DNA of 64,000 nt from Colletes latitarsis. Lineage: Eukaryota > Arthropoda > Insecta > Hymenoptera > Colletidae. The notes beneath the pieces are model-generated. The model saw only the letters and a list, made by a program, of their open reading frames with translations. It was not told where the DNA came from and did no database searches. Each line of letters begins with the position of its first letter. The stretch's first letter is position 1. The DNA lies in the NCBI RefSeq assembly GCF_051014445.1, contig NC_135147.1, positions 26,688,479-26,752,478 of the forward strand. Direction: 5' to 3'. Below, in pieces: positions 11,347 to 21,557 of this stretch. The position numbers and the translations under genes are program-made.

Positions 11347-12648
11347 ATGAGTAATGTTTCACAAGATTTGAATAGATGCAAGAGAAAAGATAGAATCGTT
11401 CTGCATCTTCTTATAACTGTATTTGGTATATCTACTTGGACTGGTATCAATGGAATATATGTACAAGTACCAGTACTTATCAATACCTCTCCAGAAGGCT
11501 GGACTTTACCAGTTTATCTAGTATTAGTAATACAGGCTGCTAATATTGGACCTCTGCTTTATATGATTTTAGAATATTTTCGATGCAAGATAAACGAATC
11601 TTGGTGGATATTGTGTTTGCTATTTTCAGGAACTTTTGCAATGGGACTTTTAACGTTTTTCTATTCGGAAAGAACTGTTATTAACGGAACAGAATATAGC
11701 ATGGTATTATTTATTTTAACATTTTTCAATGCTCTGGTAGGCTGTTCCAGTTCTGTATTATTTATGCCATACCTTCGCAATTTTAACAAAAATTATTTGG
11801 TATCATTCTTCATAGGCGAAGGATTAAGCGGTGTATTACCAAGTATAGTTGCTTTAATACAAGGAGTTGGAGACAATACAGAGTGCACAACTGATAAAAA
11901 TCATACAAAAAATTCTTTTAAATCAGATTTGAAATTCTCTCCAAGCGATTATTTTCTTTTTATTTGTATTATTTTATTCTTGTCTCTAACTGCATTCGTT
12001 ATTTTGGAATATTCTTCGTTCGTGCAGAATGTAAAAAGTTTTGATAAATCTGTCGATTGCATAGTTAACAAAGATTGTACCAATGATGTACAAAGTGTGA
12101 AACATTCTTCATTAGAAAGAAATAGCAAAGACTTGACAAAACAAATGCAATATTATCTATTTATATTACTTGCTATCTGTTGCTTTTTTAGTAATGGTTT
12201 CTTTCCCAGTATACAATCTTACTCTTGCTTACCATATGGAAACATAGCATTCAAACTATCAGTTACATTTGCTCAATTTGCAAATCCATTTGTATGTTTA
12301 TTAGCATACTGGTGGATGATATCAAACATAAAGTTTGTCAATTATTTAACTGCAGTATGTTTATCAATTGGAAGTTATGTCACATATTTAGCATTAATGT
12401 CTCCTACTCCACCACTACAAGACACCAAGCTCGGTGTTTTTTTAGTTGTCGTGTCATGGGCAAGTCTGATAGGATTTATCTCTTATTTAAAATTATCCAT
12501 TGTGTCTATATTTAGAAGTACAATGCTTCCTAAGATTCTCTTTAATGTGGGTGCTATTATGCAAATAGGTTCTGCAAGTGGTGCAATGTTTTCATTCGTA
12601 GTTATTAATTTTACAAACTATTTTAATGTCTATGATAGTTGTGCTTGA
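11347..12648 (+). CDS. SLC52A3: Riboflavin transporter, SLC52 family (tandem copy 2, intronless coding region)
   Basis: A single uninterrupted ORF of 433 codons, colinear with copy 1: FGISTWTGINGIYVQVPVLIN, SPEGWTLPVYLVLVIQAANI, then GEGLSGVLPSIVALIQGVGD, FFPSIQSYSCLPYGN and SPTPPLQDTKLG. It has the same pattern of hydrophobic helices and a longer, Ser/Lys/Asp-rich central loop. The intron that interrupts copy 1 after MYIK is absent here; the frame reads straight through YMILEYFRCKINESWW. There is no poly(A) tail remnant or obvious target-site duplication, so intron loss is as likely as retroposition. The coding sequence is more AT-rich than copy 1. Predicted role is riboflavin transport; changed substrate or tissue specificity is possible but not visible. 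Confidence 0.9.
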   Translation: MSNVSQDLNRCKRKDRIVLHLLITVFGISTWTGINGIYVQVPVLINTSPEGWTLPVYLVLVIQAANIGPLLYMILEYFRCKINESWWILCLLFSGTFAMGLLTFFYSERTVINGTEYSMVLFILTFFNALVGCSSSVLFMPYLRNFNKNYLVSFFIGEGLSGVLPSIVALIQGVGDNTECTTDKNHTKNSFKSDLKFSPSDYFLFICIILFLSLTAFVILEYSSFVQNVKSFDKSVDCIVNKDCTNDVQSVKHSSLERNSKDLTKQMQYYLFILLAICCFFSNGFFPSIQSYSCLPYGNIAFKLSVTFAQFANPFVCLLAYWWMISNIKFVNYLTAVCLSIGSYVTYLALMSPTPPLQDTKLGVFLVVVSWASLIGFISYLKLSIVSIFRSTMLPKILFNVGAIMQIGSASGAMFSFVVINFTNYFNVYDSCA

Positions 12649-12861
12649 GAAAATTATTAATATTGTAAATACGACGTCTTTGCGCACTTATAAACGTTCA
12701 AGAGTGAAGCTAAGAATACATGTACTTTTATATTGCCTTAGGTACGAGAACTGATGATTGGTATAATGCTCTGAATGAATCACGCATTTGATTCGTTTGT
12801 TTGTGTACCAAAATGTAACGATAACAAATTATCAAACAATCGTTGTATAAAAGAAATAGTA

Positions 12862-13378
12862 GGGGTGTTCGGCCACCCCTGGGAAAAATTTTAATGGAAG
12901 ATTCTAGAGGCCAAAATAAGACGAAAATCAAGAATACCAATTTCTTGATGAAGGCTTCGTTAAAAAGTTATTAACAATTAAATTCAAAAATTTCAAATCG
13001 TTCTGGAAAAATTATTTTCGGTTGCGGGGGTCAATTGCAATCATTTTTGGTCATTACATATACCCCCGAAATCCTACCCACTTTCTAGAAAAAAATTCGA
13101 GAAGATGTGAAATTTTTCGACGGAAAAAAAAGAATTTCAAATCGTTCTGAAAAAATTATTTTCGGTTGCAGGGGTCAATTACAATCATTTTTGGTGAATA
13201 GACATACCCCCGAAATCTTGCTCATTTTCGAGAAAAAAATTCAGTTAGGGCGGAACTTTAAACGCTAATAACTTTTTAACGAAGCCTCCATCGACAAATT
13301 GGTATTCTTGATTTTCGTCTTATTTTGGCCTCTAGAATCCTCCATTAAAATTTTTCCCAGCGGTGGCCGAACACTCTG
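12862..13378. mobile_element. MITE family A, copy 1 (TA-flanked inverted-repeat element, 517 bp)
   Basis: Long terminal inverted repeats of about 120 bp: the left arm starts GGGGTGTTCGG at 12862 and the right arm ends CCGAACACTCTG at 13378, each flanked by TA. The arms contain a shared block (AAAATTTTAATGG, CTAGAGGCCAAAATAAGACG, AAAATCAAGAATACCAAT) that recurs in three other copies. The core carries a direct duplication of about 130 bp (units from about 12980 and from about 13134) that the 46.1-kb copy has only once. TA duplications and the CAGGGTG-type tips suggest a non-autonomous Tc1/mariner relative. It lies downstream of SLC52 copy 2. No ORF. Confidence 0.85.
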
Positions 13379-14325
13379 TATATTTTATGCGTAAATATTT
13401 TTGTAGTTGGACACGTATGTATAAATTTACGAACAGACAGTAATACACAAACAAACAAAAATGCTGAGTGAATGTTATGAAATTATTTATAATATATTGA
13501 CTGCCTTGTCGATCGAAGCTGGGTAACGCGTGATTCGTAAAATATTACGAAAACAATTTATCAAATTTATCGAAAACAGAATTGACACAAAGACGAATAT
13601 GGAATAGTGCATCCAAATGCAGTAATTCGTTCTGTTAAATTACATGGGTGCATGGCGTCCAAAAAACCGCGAATTCACGCGGGAACTTAGCGTGGCAATC
13701 AGCATGATAAAAAAAAAGTATTTGGAGATAATGTTATACCCATTATGATTACTATCTTGTTTTATCTTAAGTACTGCCTTCCAATAAAATGTATGTACTT
13801 AAGATACGCTTGTTACATATTTCGAATTATTGTTTCTTCATAATGGAAAATGATATCCTACAATTGTCTGTCTGTTATAAGATCAATTATTGTGAGCTCT
13901 ACGCGAAGCGTGATATCATTCCAAATAAATATATAAGAGTTTCGAAAATTAATATTCTCTGTTAACCATGAAATTTTTAATGAACGTTATATCAGTGAGG
14001 GAAATGTAAAACGTACGCGATATTTTGTAAATTTGAAACAATGTTATAAAGTGATCTGTGCTTTAATTAAATGATTTACAGTTTATTCAGACCACGCTAC
14101 AGTTATTCCCTTTACGATAAAATTTTATCGCGAAATTAATCGGATCGAATCATCTGATAACCGCGTATTTTTTACAGAAATTAATTCGTACAATACTCTA
14201 AGTGGATTTGCGAATGCAACGTGAACGGATGTTAGTTTGCGAATAAATTCAAAATTATTATTAAGTCCATTTAATTTTGTTATGATATAGACTAAGATGT
14301 CGTCGTTTTCCAATACGCATGTGTG

Positions 14326-14336
14326 AAAATGGCGGC
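14326..14336 (+). promoter_or_regulatory. YY1/Pho-like AAAATGGCGGC motif upstream of FBXW9-like copy 1
   Basis: The motif AAAATGGCGGC sits about 170 nt upstream of the start codon. This is the core recognised by YY1/Pleiohomeotic and is common near metazoan housekeeping start sites. Function is inferred from motif and position only. Confidence 0.35.
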
Positions 14337-14507
14337 CTGTTGGTCACGCTGATTGCGAGTACAAGGATTAAAATAATAAACAACGTTAGTGAAACAACAC
14401 TTGTTATTTTTATTCATTCTACATTCTACGCCGAATTGTGAGAAGGTTTAAGAGTCGATAATATTGTTTAAAATCGTAACATTCAGTAGCGATTATTTTA
14501 GATCAAA

Positions 14508-16892
14508 ATGTGCAACGACGAACAATGTTGCACAGAAATTGATAAAGAGAAAACGAATTCTCGATTGACCTTGTTGGATCTTCCCGTCGAGGTTCGTATT
14601 TATAATTACCATTAGTGAAATAACGCATAGAAAAATCAGAAAATTGTAAACAAAACCATGTGACTTCTAAGAATAGTTCATTGGTCGGTTGTATCTATGC
14701 TCAGGGCTGTATTGTAGGTGGTTGTTAGTCTATTTACTTTCTACAAGAACATAAAAGAATTTTAACGTAATTTTATTATTGTATTTCAGGTATTTCTTCA
14801 TATCTGTTCCTTCCTAGATGCCTCTGTGTTAGTACATGGACTGAGTTTAGTGTGCAAACAGTTCCATAAGATTTTAAATGACGATTCACCATGGAAAGTT
14901 AGAATTAATCATACTTGGCCAAATACAGGGTACCCAGTCTTACCTCCTGGTTAGCTCAAATTGATAGTACCTTGAGCCTTGCACGGCCAATCATTCTGTA
15001 ATTAAATAAAATATCATATAATTAGTTGTATTTTGAGTGTTCCATACAGGATGTTCTGCCATCCCTGGGAAAAATTTTAATGGGAGATTCTAGAGACCAA
15101 AATAAGACGAAAATCAAGAATCCCAATTTGTTGATGGAGGCTTTGTTAAAAAGTTATTAACGTTTAAAGTTCTGTCTGTAGAACGGTGATCTGCGAACAG
15201 CTGCGTGCGCAGATAGTGGTTCTCACTCAGAAAACTGTAAGACTGTTGATACGTCAGTAAGTAGAGTTTCTCATGCTGAATGAGAACCACTATTACACGC
15301 ACGTTCTACAGACGGAACTTCAAGCGTTAATATCTTTTTAACGAAGCCTCAATCAACAAATTGGTATTCTTGATTTTCGTCTTGTTTTATCGTCTAGAAT
15401 CTCCCATTAAAATTTTTCCCAGGAATGATCGAACATCCTGTATATCGAATTTATTATCTGTAGTTATAATGTTGCATGTACTTTCCTACTTGAAACGTTT
15501 TGTTACACAATGACAATTTTACTAACATTTAAGAATATCGTTTCCATTTAGCCGAAGATGACAAACTGTTTTGGAAATTGTCGTGCGTTGCATTAGAAAG
15601 GCAAGCTTCGTTATGGAGAAACCAAGACTCCATGGAGAAGATAACTCTTAGTAATTGTTTAGTGTACAACACCATGGATGACCTGCAATTAATACAGGTG
15701 CGTGTTACTGAATTAAAATAAACAAGTATAACGTGAACAAACATGGTTTATTAAACATTTTATCAAATTGTTTACCAGACTATGTTTATGCTTGATTTAT
15801 AATAAAGTGAAATCGAACGTATAACAAATTATTTATGTGTTAAGGTAGAATGGAGATATTTGTATTTTTGGAACAGAAGATCAATTCTTGATGTGCTGGA
15901 AACTTCCTACAGAGGAGAATAAAAGAGAAAGCGTAACATATGAACATTATGCTCACAACGAACGAATTTCGGGTCTAACAGCGATTGAAGATACAGTTTA
16001 CAGTTGCAGTTGGGACAGAACCATCAAAGCATGGACTCTTACAAACACTGGTCTTGCTAACTCCAAAACTTACGAGACGTACGTACGATCTATATTAATC
16101 ATTACCACTTGCTGGCTTGAAAACTTACAATATTTTATGCAAACATTAAATACTTTCTAGGGTCGTCTCAGATGCTCTGTTGTGCATTGCATCGTGTCCA
16201 GATTTAGCGCTCTTTGCTACAGGTTCGTTTTGTAGAACCGTATTAGTATTTGATCCAAGATTGGGCTCCAATCCTGTTACAAAGTTCCAACCACATAAAA
16301 GAGCTGTTACTAGACTGGCAATGAATTCTTACACTATTTTATCTGCCAGTGAAGACAGAACAGTCGCTATATGGGATCTAAGGGCAGGGAAAATTATGAA
16401 AAATGTTACTGTAAGAAAATGTGCTTTTTCGAGAGAAAAGAATACTAGAGTTTCAATCATTCTGAGCGAATATATTCCAGATTTCACAAGAATCAGTCCC
16501 AACGAGCATGTGTATACAGAAAGATGCAGTTTACGTGGGAGATAGTAGTGCAAAGTTGCATGTATTAGATCCAAGACAAGATTATGAACCACTTAAGTGT
16601 TATTCAACCGAGCATAAGAAAGGCATTAGCGGTGTTTGCGTGGGACCAGGTTGTTTGATTACGAGCTCCAGAGATGAAACAGTTCGAATATCTAGTCCTA
16701 CTGATCCTCCTCGACATATCATCACTCTCAAGTCGAATTATGGCGAAGTAGTTAATGTAAGTATCTGATGTAACATTGATTTATGTAAGGGACGTTTATG
16801 CAGAGTAGTATGTTATTTTACAGATTGATTATTTGAACGACGTCCTTGCTGTTTGCGGTACAAACGGAATTGAAATTTGGAGGCCAAAGTGA
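14508..16892 (+). CDS. FBXW9: F-box/WD40 protein, FBXW9-like (tandem copy 1)
   Basis: Seven exons placed by splice signals and phase: 14508-14591, 14790-14949, 15552-15697, 15849-16078, 16161-16410, 16481-16756, 16824-16892, giving 404 residues. The F-box is LTLLDLPVEVFLHICSFLDA to about KQFHKILNDDSPWKVR (residues ~21-65), the SKP1-binding part of an SCF ubiquitin ligase. WD40 repeats follow, with ends such as CSWDRTIKAW, SEDRTVAIWDLRAG and DSSAKLHVLDP, and a final strand NGIEIWRPK. Human FBXW9 is of similar length (about 458, from memory). Intron 2 uses the weak donor G|GTTAGC and holds a MITE. The blade in exon 4 has lost residues kept by the downstream duplicate, so this copy looks like the faster-evolving one. 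Poly(A) signal 16918-16923. Family placement is by remembered similarity. Confidence 0.85.
14952..15010 (+). promoter_or_regulatory. Intron-2 stop codon and AATAAA: possible F-box-only short isoform (copy 1)
   Basis: If the weak donor G|GTTAGC (14950) is not used, the frame reads GGT then TAG at 14952-14954, followed 50 nt later by AATAAA at 15005-15010. This would encode an 82-residue F-box-only protein. The first ~68 nt of the intron are nearly identical in the tandem duplicate. Function is inferred. Confidence 0.35.
15047..15440. mobile_element. MITE family A, copy 2, in intron 2 of FBXW9-like copy 1
   Basis: The terminal tips CAGGATGTTC and GAACATCCTG are perfect complements, each flanked by TA (15045-15046 and 15441-15442). 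The ~115-bp arms share the family block (AAAATTTTAATGG, AAAATCAAGAAT). The core differs from the other copies: it is itself an inverted repeat, with GTCTGTAGAACG at about 15175-15186 complementary to CGTTCTACAGAC at about 15302-15313, so the whole element can fold into one long hairpin. The equivalent intron of the duplicate gene lacks it. Confidence 0.88.
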
Positions 16893-17349
16893 TGAATATA
16901 ATGTACATAAAACTATCAATAAATTGATGATTTTTACAAGCTCTCTAAAGTGATTTCGGACCGCCTCGTGGGAGTCGAGAGAGAAAGGCTAACAAAGGAT
17001 TACTATTGTCTTCTGCTGGCCACTGCTGGCCTTCGTTGACAAGTATTGACAAGATATATATGTATTAAAGCTTTGTATAATGTAAATCTATGGCAATAAA
17101 TGATATAATTTAAAGAATTCTATGTGTACTCATCATTTTTAACTTTCTTTAATAACTCTACACCGTAAGTGATATTCGATGCTTCAAAACAGTAATTGTA
17201 GCCTTCGTGGATAAATAAATGATAACAACCATTGCTCTGTACATTATTTAATGTAATTAATAAATTATAAACGATTACTGGAAGCGATTCTTACTTCAAT
17301 ATTGCGCTAAACAGTGCCAAAGCATAGTTAGAGGTATCCGGGGTATACC

Positions 17350-17600
17350 TATACGGTCCCCTCTCGCCCCCCACGATTTGGTGACGACGTATAGTATCGC
17401 CATCTAAGAACGGGTTTCGTACTATCCGGAGTACAGATCCCCTCTCGCCCCCCACGATTTAGTGACGACGTATAGTATCGCCATCTAAGAACAGGATTCG
17501 TACTATCCGGAGTACAGATCCCCTCTCGCCCCCCACGATTTGGTGCAATCGTACGGTATCGCCATCTAAGAACAGGTCTCGAACTAAAAACGGAGTACAG
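17350..17600. repeat. 81-bp tandem repeat, three units
   Basis: The block TCCCCTCTCGCCCCCCACG starts at 17357, 17438 and 17519, an exact 81-bp spacing. Each unit also carries ATCGCCATCTAAGAAC, and the first two share TTCGTACTATCCGGAGTACAG. The third unit diverges near its end. Units are near-identical, so the array is young. Confidence 0.9.
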
Positions 17601-18173
17601 CTACCCCCACTCCTCCTACTCCTGATACACATTACTTACCTTGATTATTCATTAATAACTCATTTTCTGGGATTAAAATATGAACTTTTAGAATCAAATA
17701 ACATAGTATAGACCCTTGGCAAGATTCAAGGATAGTTTTTAGAACCATTCCGCCAGTAATTAAGACGTTATTAATGAATATCGGAAGTCGTAACATTTAC
17801 GGCTGTACTATTGTCTGCTTAAATCGATGAATTATCAACTTTTCAACAATAACACGCACATTTTGGCTATTAGAGAACCAAGTAGACATTCCTGGGAACA
17901 TTCAAGGACCAATTTTGCAACGCTCATTCGTCTAATTAATTAGTTATTAGCAATAGATCCCTAAGGTGTCGCGTTGAAACAGTGTACAGACTTTCGATAT
18001 TGGTTAATAACTATTTAATAACACATGGGATGGCTAAAATAGGTATCCTTGAATCTTGTCAATGGTCTATACTACATTCATAGACTCTAAAAGTTCGTAT
18101 ATTAATCCCAGGAAAGGCGTAATTAGTAAATTAAGGAGCAGTGATTTGACAGCGGTGGTTTGTATTGTGCCGC

Positions 18174-18550
18174 GGAATAGTTCGTTGCCTTCAACGCTAG
18201 ATGGCGTTTATTTACCGACCTCAAACCCCCTGGTGCTAAAACGCCCAAGTTTGTCGTGGAATAGTTCATTATCTTCAACGATAGATGGCGCTTATTTACC
18301 GACCTCAAGCCCCCTGGTGCTAAAACGTCCAAGTTTGTCGTGGAATAGTTCGCAACGTCGACGCTAGATGGATTTCTCGACAAACTTGGACGCTTTAGCA
18401 ATAGATGACGTGACGGCGGGAAATAGGTGCCATCTAACGTTGACGATAACGAACTATTCCACGACAAACTTGGGCATTTTAGCACCAGGGGGTTTGAGGT
18501 CGAAAAATAAGCGCCATCTATCGTTGAAAATACCGAATTATTCCACGAAA
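18174..18550. repeat. 84-bp repeat array arranged as a foldback (direct then inverted copies)
   Basis: GGAATAGTTC occurs at 18174, 18258 and 18342, an 84-bp period, and inverted copies of the same unit follow. The 50 bp at 18218-18267 match the reverse complement of 18451-18500 at 49 of 50 positions (hand comparison). Each unit contains TAGATGGCG or a one-base variant. The array can form a large stem-loop. Confidence 0.88.
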
Positions 18551-18955
18551 CTTGGGTGGCTTTCTCGTCTCCTACGAGGCGATCCGAAATTACTTCGGGT
18601 AGCTTCGGAGAGCCAGGAAAGAGAGCATGGTGTCAGTTTGCCTTTGTCGACTCTCCGAAACTCTACGAGATCACGTATGCGTGATCTGGCATGTGTGAGT
18701 AGTGCACCGGGTACTGAATCTGGCATCTCTCGTTGCCAGCCCTGACTTGGGAGTTGGTGATTGTGACATTGTGAGTCATGCGCGCTCATGCAAGGCTGTA
18801 ACGAGCACGAGGACCAAAACGGTAAATAATGTCAGTAAAAAACACCCGTTACTTTTAATCATTTTCATTGCACGGTGAATCACCAAAGGTCTAAGAGTCA
18901 GTCGAATGATATTGTTTAAAACTGTGACGTTCAGTACTGGCTATTTTAAATTAAA

Positions 18956-21557
18956 ATGTGCGATGACGAACAAAGGAGCGCAGAAACTGAGCATAATAAA
19001 ACGAATTCACGATTATCCTTTTTGGATCTTCCAGTCGAGGTTTGTATACGTAAATTTTGCACGTATTTGCATAGATATATGTATCTAAATTACATATTAA
19101 ATTTATAATACTTGAAGTCTCTAATTTTCACGTTTATTTTAGTAACTTTCACCGTGTAACAGTTGTTGATCTTTGTAAATTTGTTCGATTATCACAGTAC
19201 ACTGATTGTTAAATGAAACCCTGCTATATTTAGTGTTTATAAACGTTGGAATAACTGCCGTTGAAGTACGTGTCAATAAATTCATTTCGATAATGTTGTC
19301 GCGAATGATAGACGTGGAGATATTTTCGAAGTAAAAGTATGAAGTTGAGTAAACTCTGTTAGCGATGACCTGCAACGTATACCATTAAAAAAAACAAGTA
19401 AAACATCCGAGAAATTTCATCGAAACGTCAGTGGTCGGCCGCCATTTTTAGATACCTATTACGCACAATGCATTTAAAAATACGATTCCGTTCCGATGAA
19501 TGCACCTTTTTAAACGTTCTCTTTTCCGTAGAACAGATTTAATCGACGCATTTTAACATAAAATGATTCTAACACAATTTTATTATTGTATTTCAGATAT
19601 TTCTTCATATCTGTTCCTTCCTAGATGCATCTACATTAGTACATGGGTTGAGTTTAGTATGTAAACAGTTCCATGAGATTTTGAATGATAACTCGCTGTG
19701 GAAAGTGAGAATTAATCATATTTGGCCAAATACGGGTTACCCAGTTTTGCCTCCTGGTTAGCTCAAATTGATAGCACCTTGCGCCTTGCACGACCAATCA
19801 TTCTGTAAATAAATAAAACACCATCTATTTACTGTACATGATAGTTAGTTGTATTTCACGTGTTCCATGTACTGAGTTTACTTATCCCTAGTCTAGAGTA
19901 TTTAACACAAAACCTAATTTTCACCCTATTAATTATTTAATTTAATTAACAGGAATAAAACACTTTCATGAATAGTTACATAATGTCACGTTTAACTTTC
20001 TATTTGGAATGTATTCTTACTATAATAACATTTGCTAACAGTTCTGTTTGTATTTTGTTCATTCATGAAAGTATTTCCTTTAAGATGAAGATGACGAACT
20101 GTTTTGGAAATTATCGTGCGTTGCATTGGAAAAACAAGCTTCTTTATGGAAGGAAGAGGATTCCATGGACAGGATATCGCTTAGTAATGTACAGTACAGT
20201 ACCATCGATGGCCTGCTGTTAATGCAGGTGGGTAATGTGCTTTGTTATATCTAATAATGTCCAATGAATTAATATTACTTTTGTGTTAAATTAGGATGGA
20301 CATATTTGTATATCTGGAGCAAGAGATCGATCCTTGGTGTTGTGGAAGCTTCCTTCCGAGGAAAATAAAGAAGAATTTTTTAAAAGTATAGATTTTGCTC
20401 ACGATGGATGGATCTGGGATTTAACAGCAATTGACAATACAGTTTACAGTTGCAGCTGGGATCAAACTGTTAAAGCATGGACCCTTACCAACACTGATCT
20501 TGTCCACTTCAAAACTTATGAGATGTACATGAAAACCAAAGTGGTCATTTTCGCTGCTCGCGGTGTGGGAAGGCCGAGCGAGGAAGGCATGAATTTTTAC
20601 CATTAAGAAATAGTTATTTGGTAAAATTAAAATGTTATTTTAAGGTTTTTCAAAACAAAAAAAAAAAAAAAAGAAACGATGCAGAGAAACAGCTTAGTAC
20701 TTTTGCATGCTTTCTCTCGCTCTGCCAAAAATGACTATGCAAAATGTTGTATCGCTCTAAAAGCTTGCAGTATTTTATGTACGCGTTAAATATCTTCCAG
20801 GATCGTCTCCGGTGCTCTGTTGTGCGTTGCGTCGTGTCCAGAGTTAGCCCTTTTTGCTACGGGTTCCTTTTGTAGAACTGTATTAGTATTTGATCCAAGA
20901 TTGGGATGCAATCCTATCGTAAAGTTCCAACCGCATAAAAGAGCCGTTATTAGATTGTCAATGAGTTCTAATTTCATTTTATCTGCCAGCGAAGATAGAA
21001 CTGTCGCTATATGGGATCAAAGGGCAGGAAGACTTATGAAAAATGTCACTGTAAGAAAGTGAACTTTCTGTAAAAAGAGAAAACAGATATGCTAACGTTT
21101 TAATTATCTCGCGTGAATATATTCCAGATTTCACAAGAATCATTCCCCATGAGCATGTGTATGCAAAGAGATATGGTTTATGTCGGGGATTGTAGTGCAA
21201 AGTTGCACGTGTTAGATCCAAAAAGAGGTTTTGAACTGGTTAAATGTTACACTACTGGTCACAAGAAAGGTATCAGCGGTGTTCATGTGGGACCAGGATG
21301 TTTGATCACAAGTTCCACCGATGAAACAGTTCGAATATCCAGTCCTACTGACCCTCCGCAACACATTGTCACCCTAAAGTCGCGTTATGGTGAAATAGCT
21401 AGCGTAAGTGTCCGGTGTAACATTGATTTATGCTAGATACACTCGTACAGGGTTCAATTTCATTTTGCAGATTGATTATTCGAACGACGTCCTTGCTGTT
21501 TCTGGCACAGATGGGATTGAAATTTGGAGGCCGAACTCGAGGATGCGATGTGCATAA
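18956..21557 (+). CDS. FBXW9: F-box/WD40 protein, FBXW9-like (tandem copy 2)
   Basis: Seven exons with the same structure and phases as copy 1: 18956-19039, 19597-19756, 20085-20227, 20295-20524, 20801-21050, 21128-21403, 21471-21557, giving 409 residues. F-box: LSFLDLPVEIFLHICSFLDA to KQFHEILNDNSLWKVR. WD repeats include DGHICISGARDRSLVLWKLP, AHDGWIWDLTAIDNTVYSCS, SEDRTVAIWDQRAGR and a final GIEIWRP. Exon 3 is one codon shorter than in copy 1, and the C-terminus is six residues longer (NSRMRCA). Canonical WD residues lost in exon 4 of copy 1 are present here, suggesting this copy keeps the ancestral role as an SCF substrate adaptor. Intron 2 again has the weak G|GTTAGC donor but no MITE. Poly(A) signal 21625-21630. 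Confidence 0.86.
19759..19817 (+). promoter_or_regulatory. Intron-2 stop codon and AATAAA: possible F-box-only short isoform (copy 2)
   Basis: Reading through the weak donor gives GGT TAG (19759-19761), with overlapping AATAAA signals at 19808-19813 and 19812-19817. Over about 68 nt this intron start differs from copy 1 at only about four positions, fewer than in the flanking exons. Confidence 0.35.

Larger units (their letters stand above)
12649..14507. other. Spacer between SLC52 copy 2 and FBXW9-like copy 1
   Basis: Apart from the MITE (12862-13378) this 1.9-kb AT-rich region has no supported ORF. The last 200 bases, from about 14320, are the probable FBXW9 promoter: they contain ATGGCGG and align weakly with the region upstream of the duplicate gene near 18790-18955. 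Confidence 0.45.
16893..18955. other. Spacer between the FBXW9-like duplicates
   Basis: Two kilobases with no supported gene. It starts with the 3'UTR of copy 1 and carries an 81-bp tandem array (17350-17600) and an 84-bp foldback array (18174-18550). Two AT-rich stretches near 17690-17790 and 17880-17960 share words such as ATTCAAGGA. The open frames here (for example at 18056-18367) merely translate the repeats. Confidence 0.5.

Noticed and set aside
17350..17600. CRISPR-like spaced repeats
   Set aside because: Units are contiguous 81-bp tandem copies in a eukaryotic genome, with no short repeat/unique spacer structure.
18056..18485. ORFs with internally repeated protein sequence on both strands
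   Set aside because: They are translations of the 84-bp foldback repeats and occur in both orientations.
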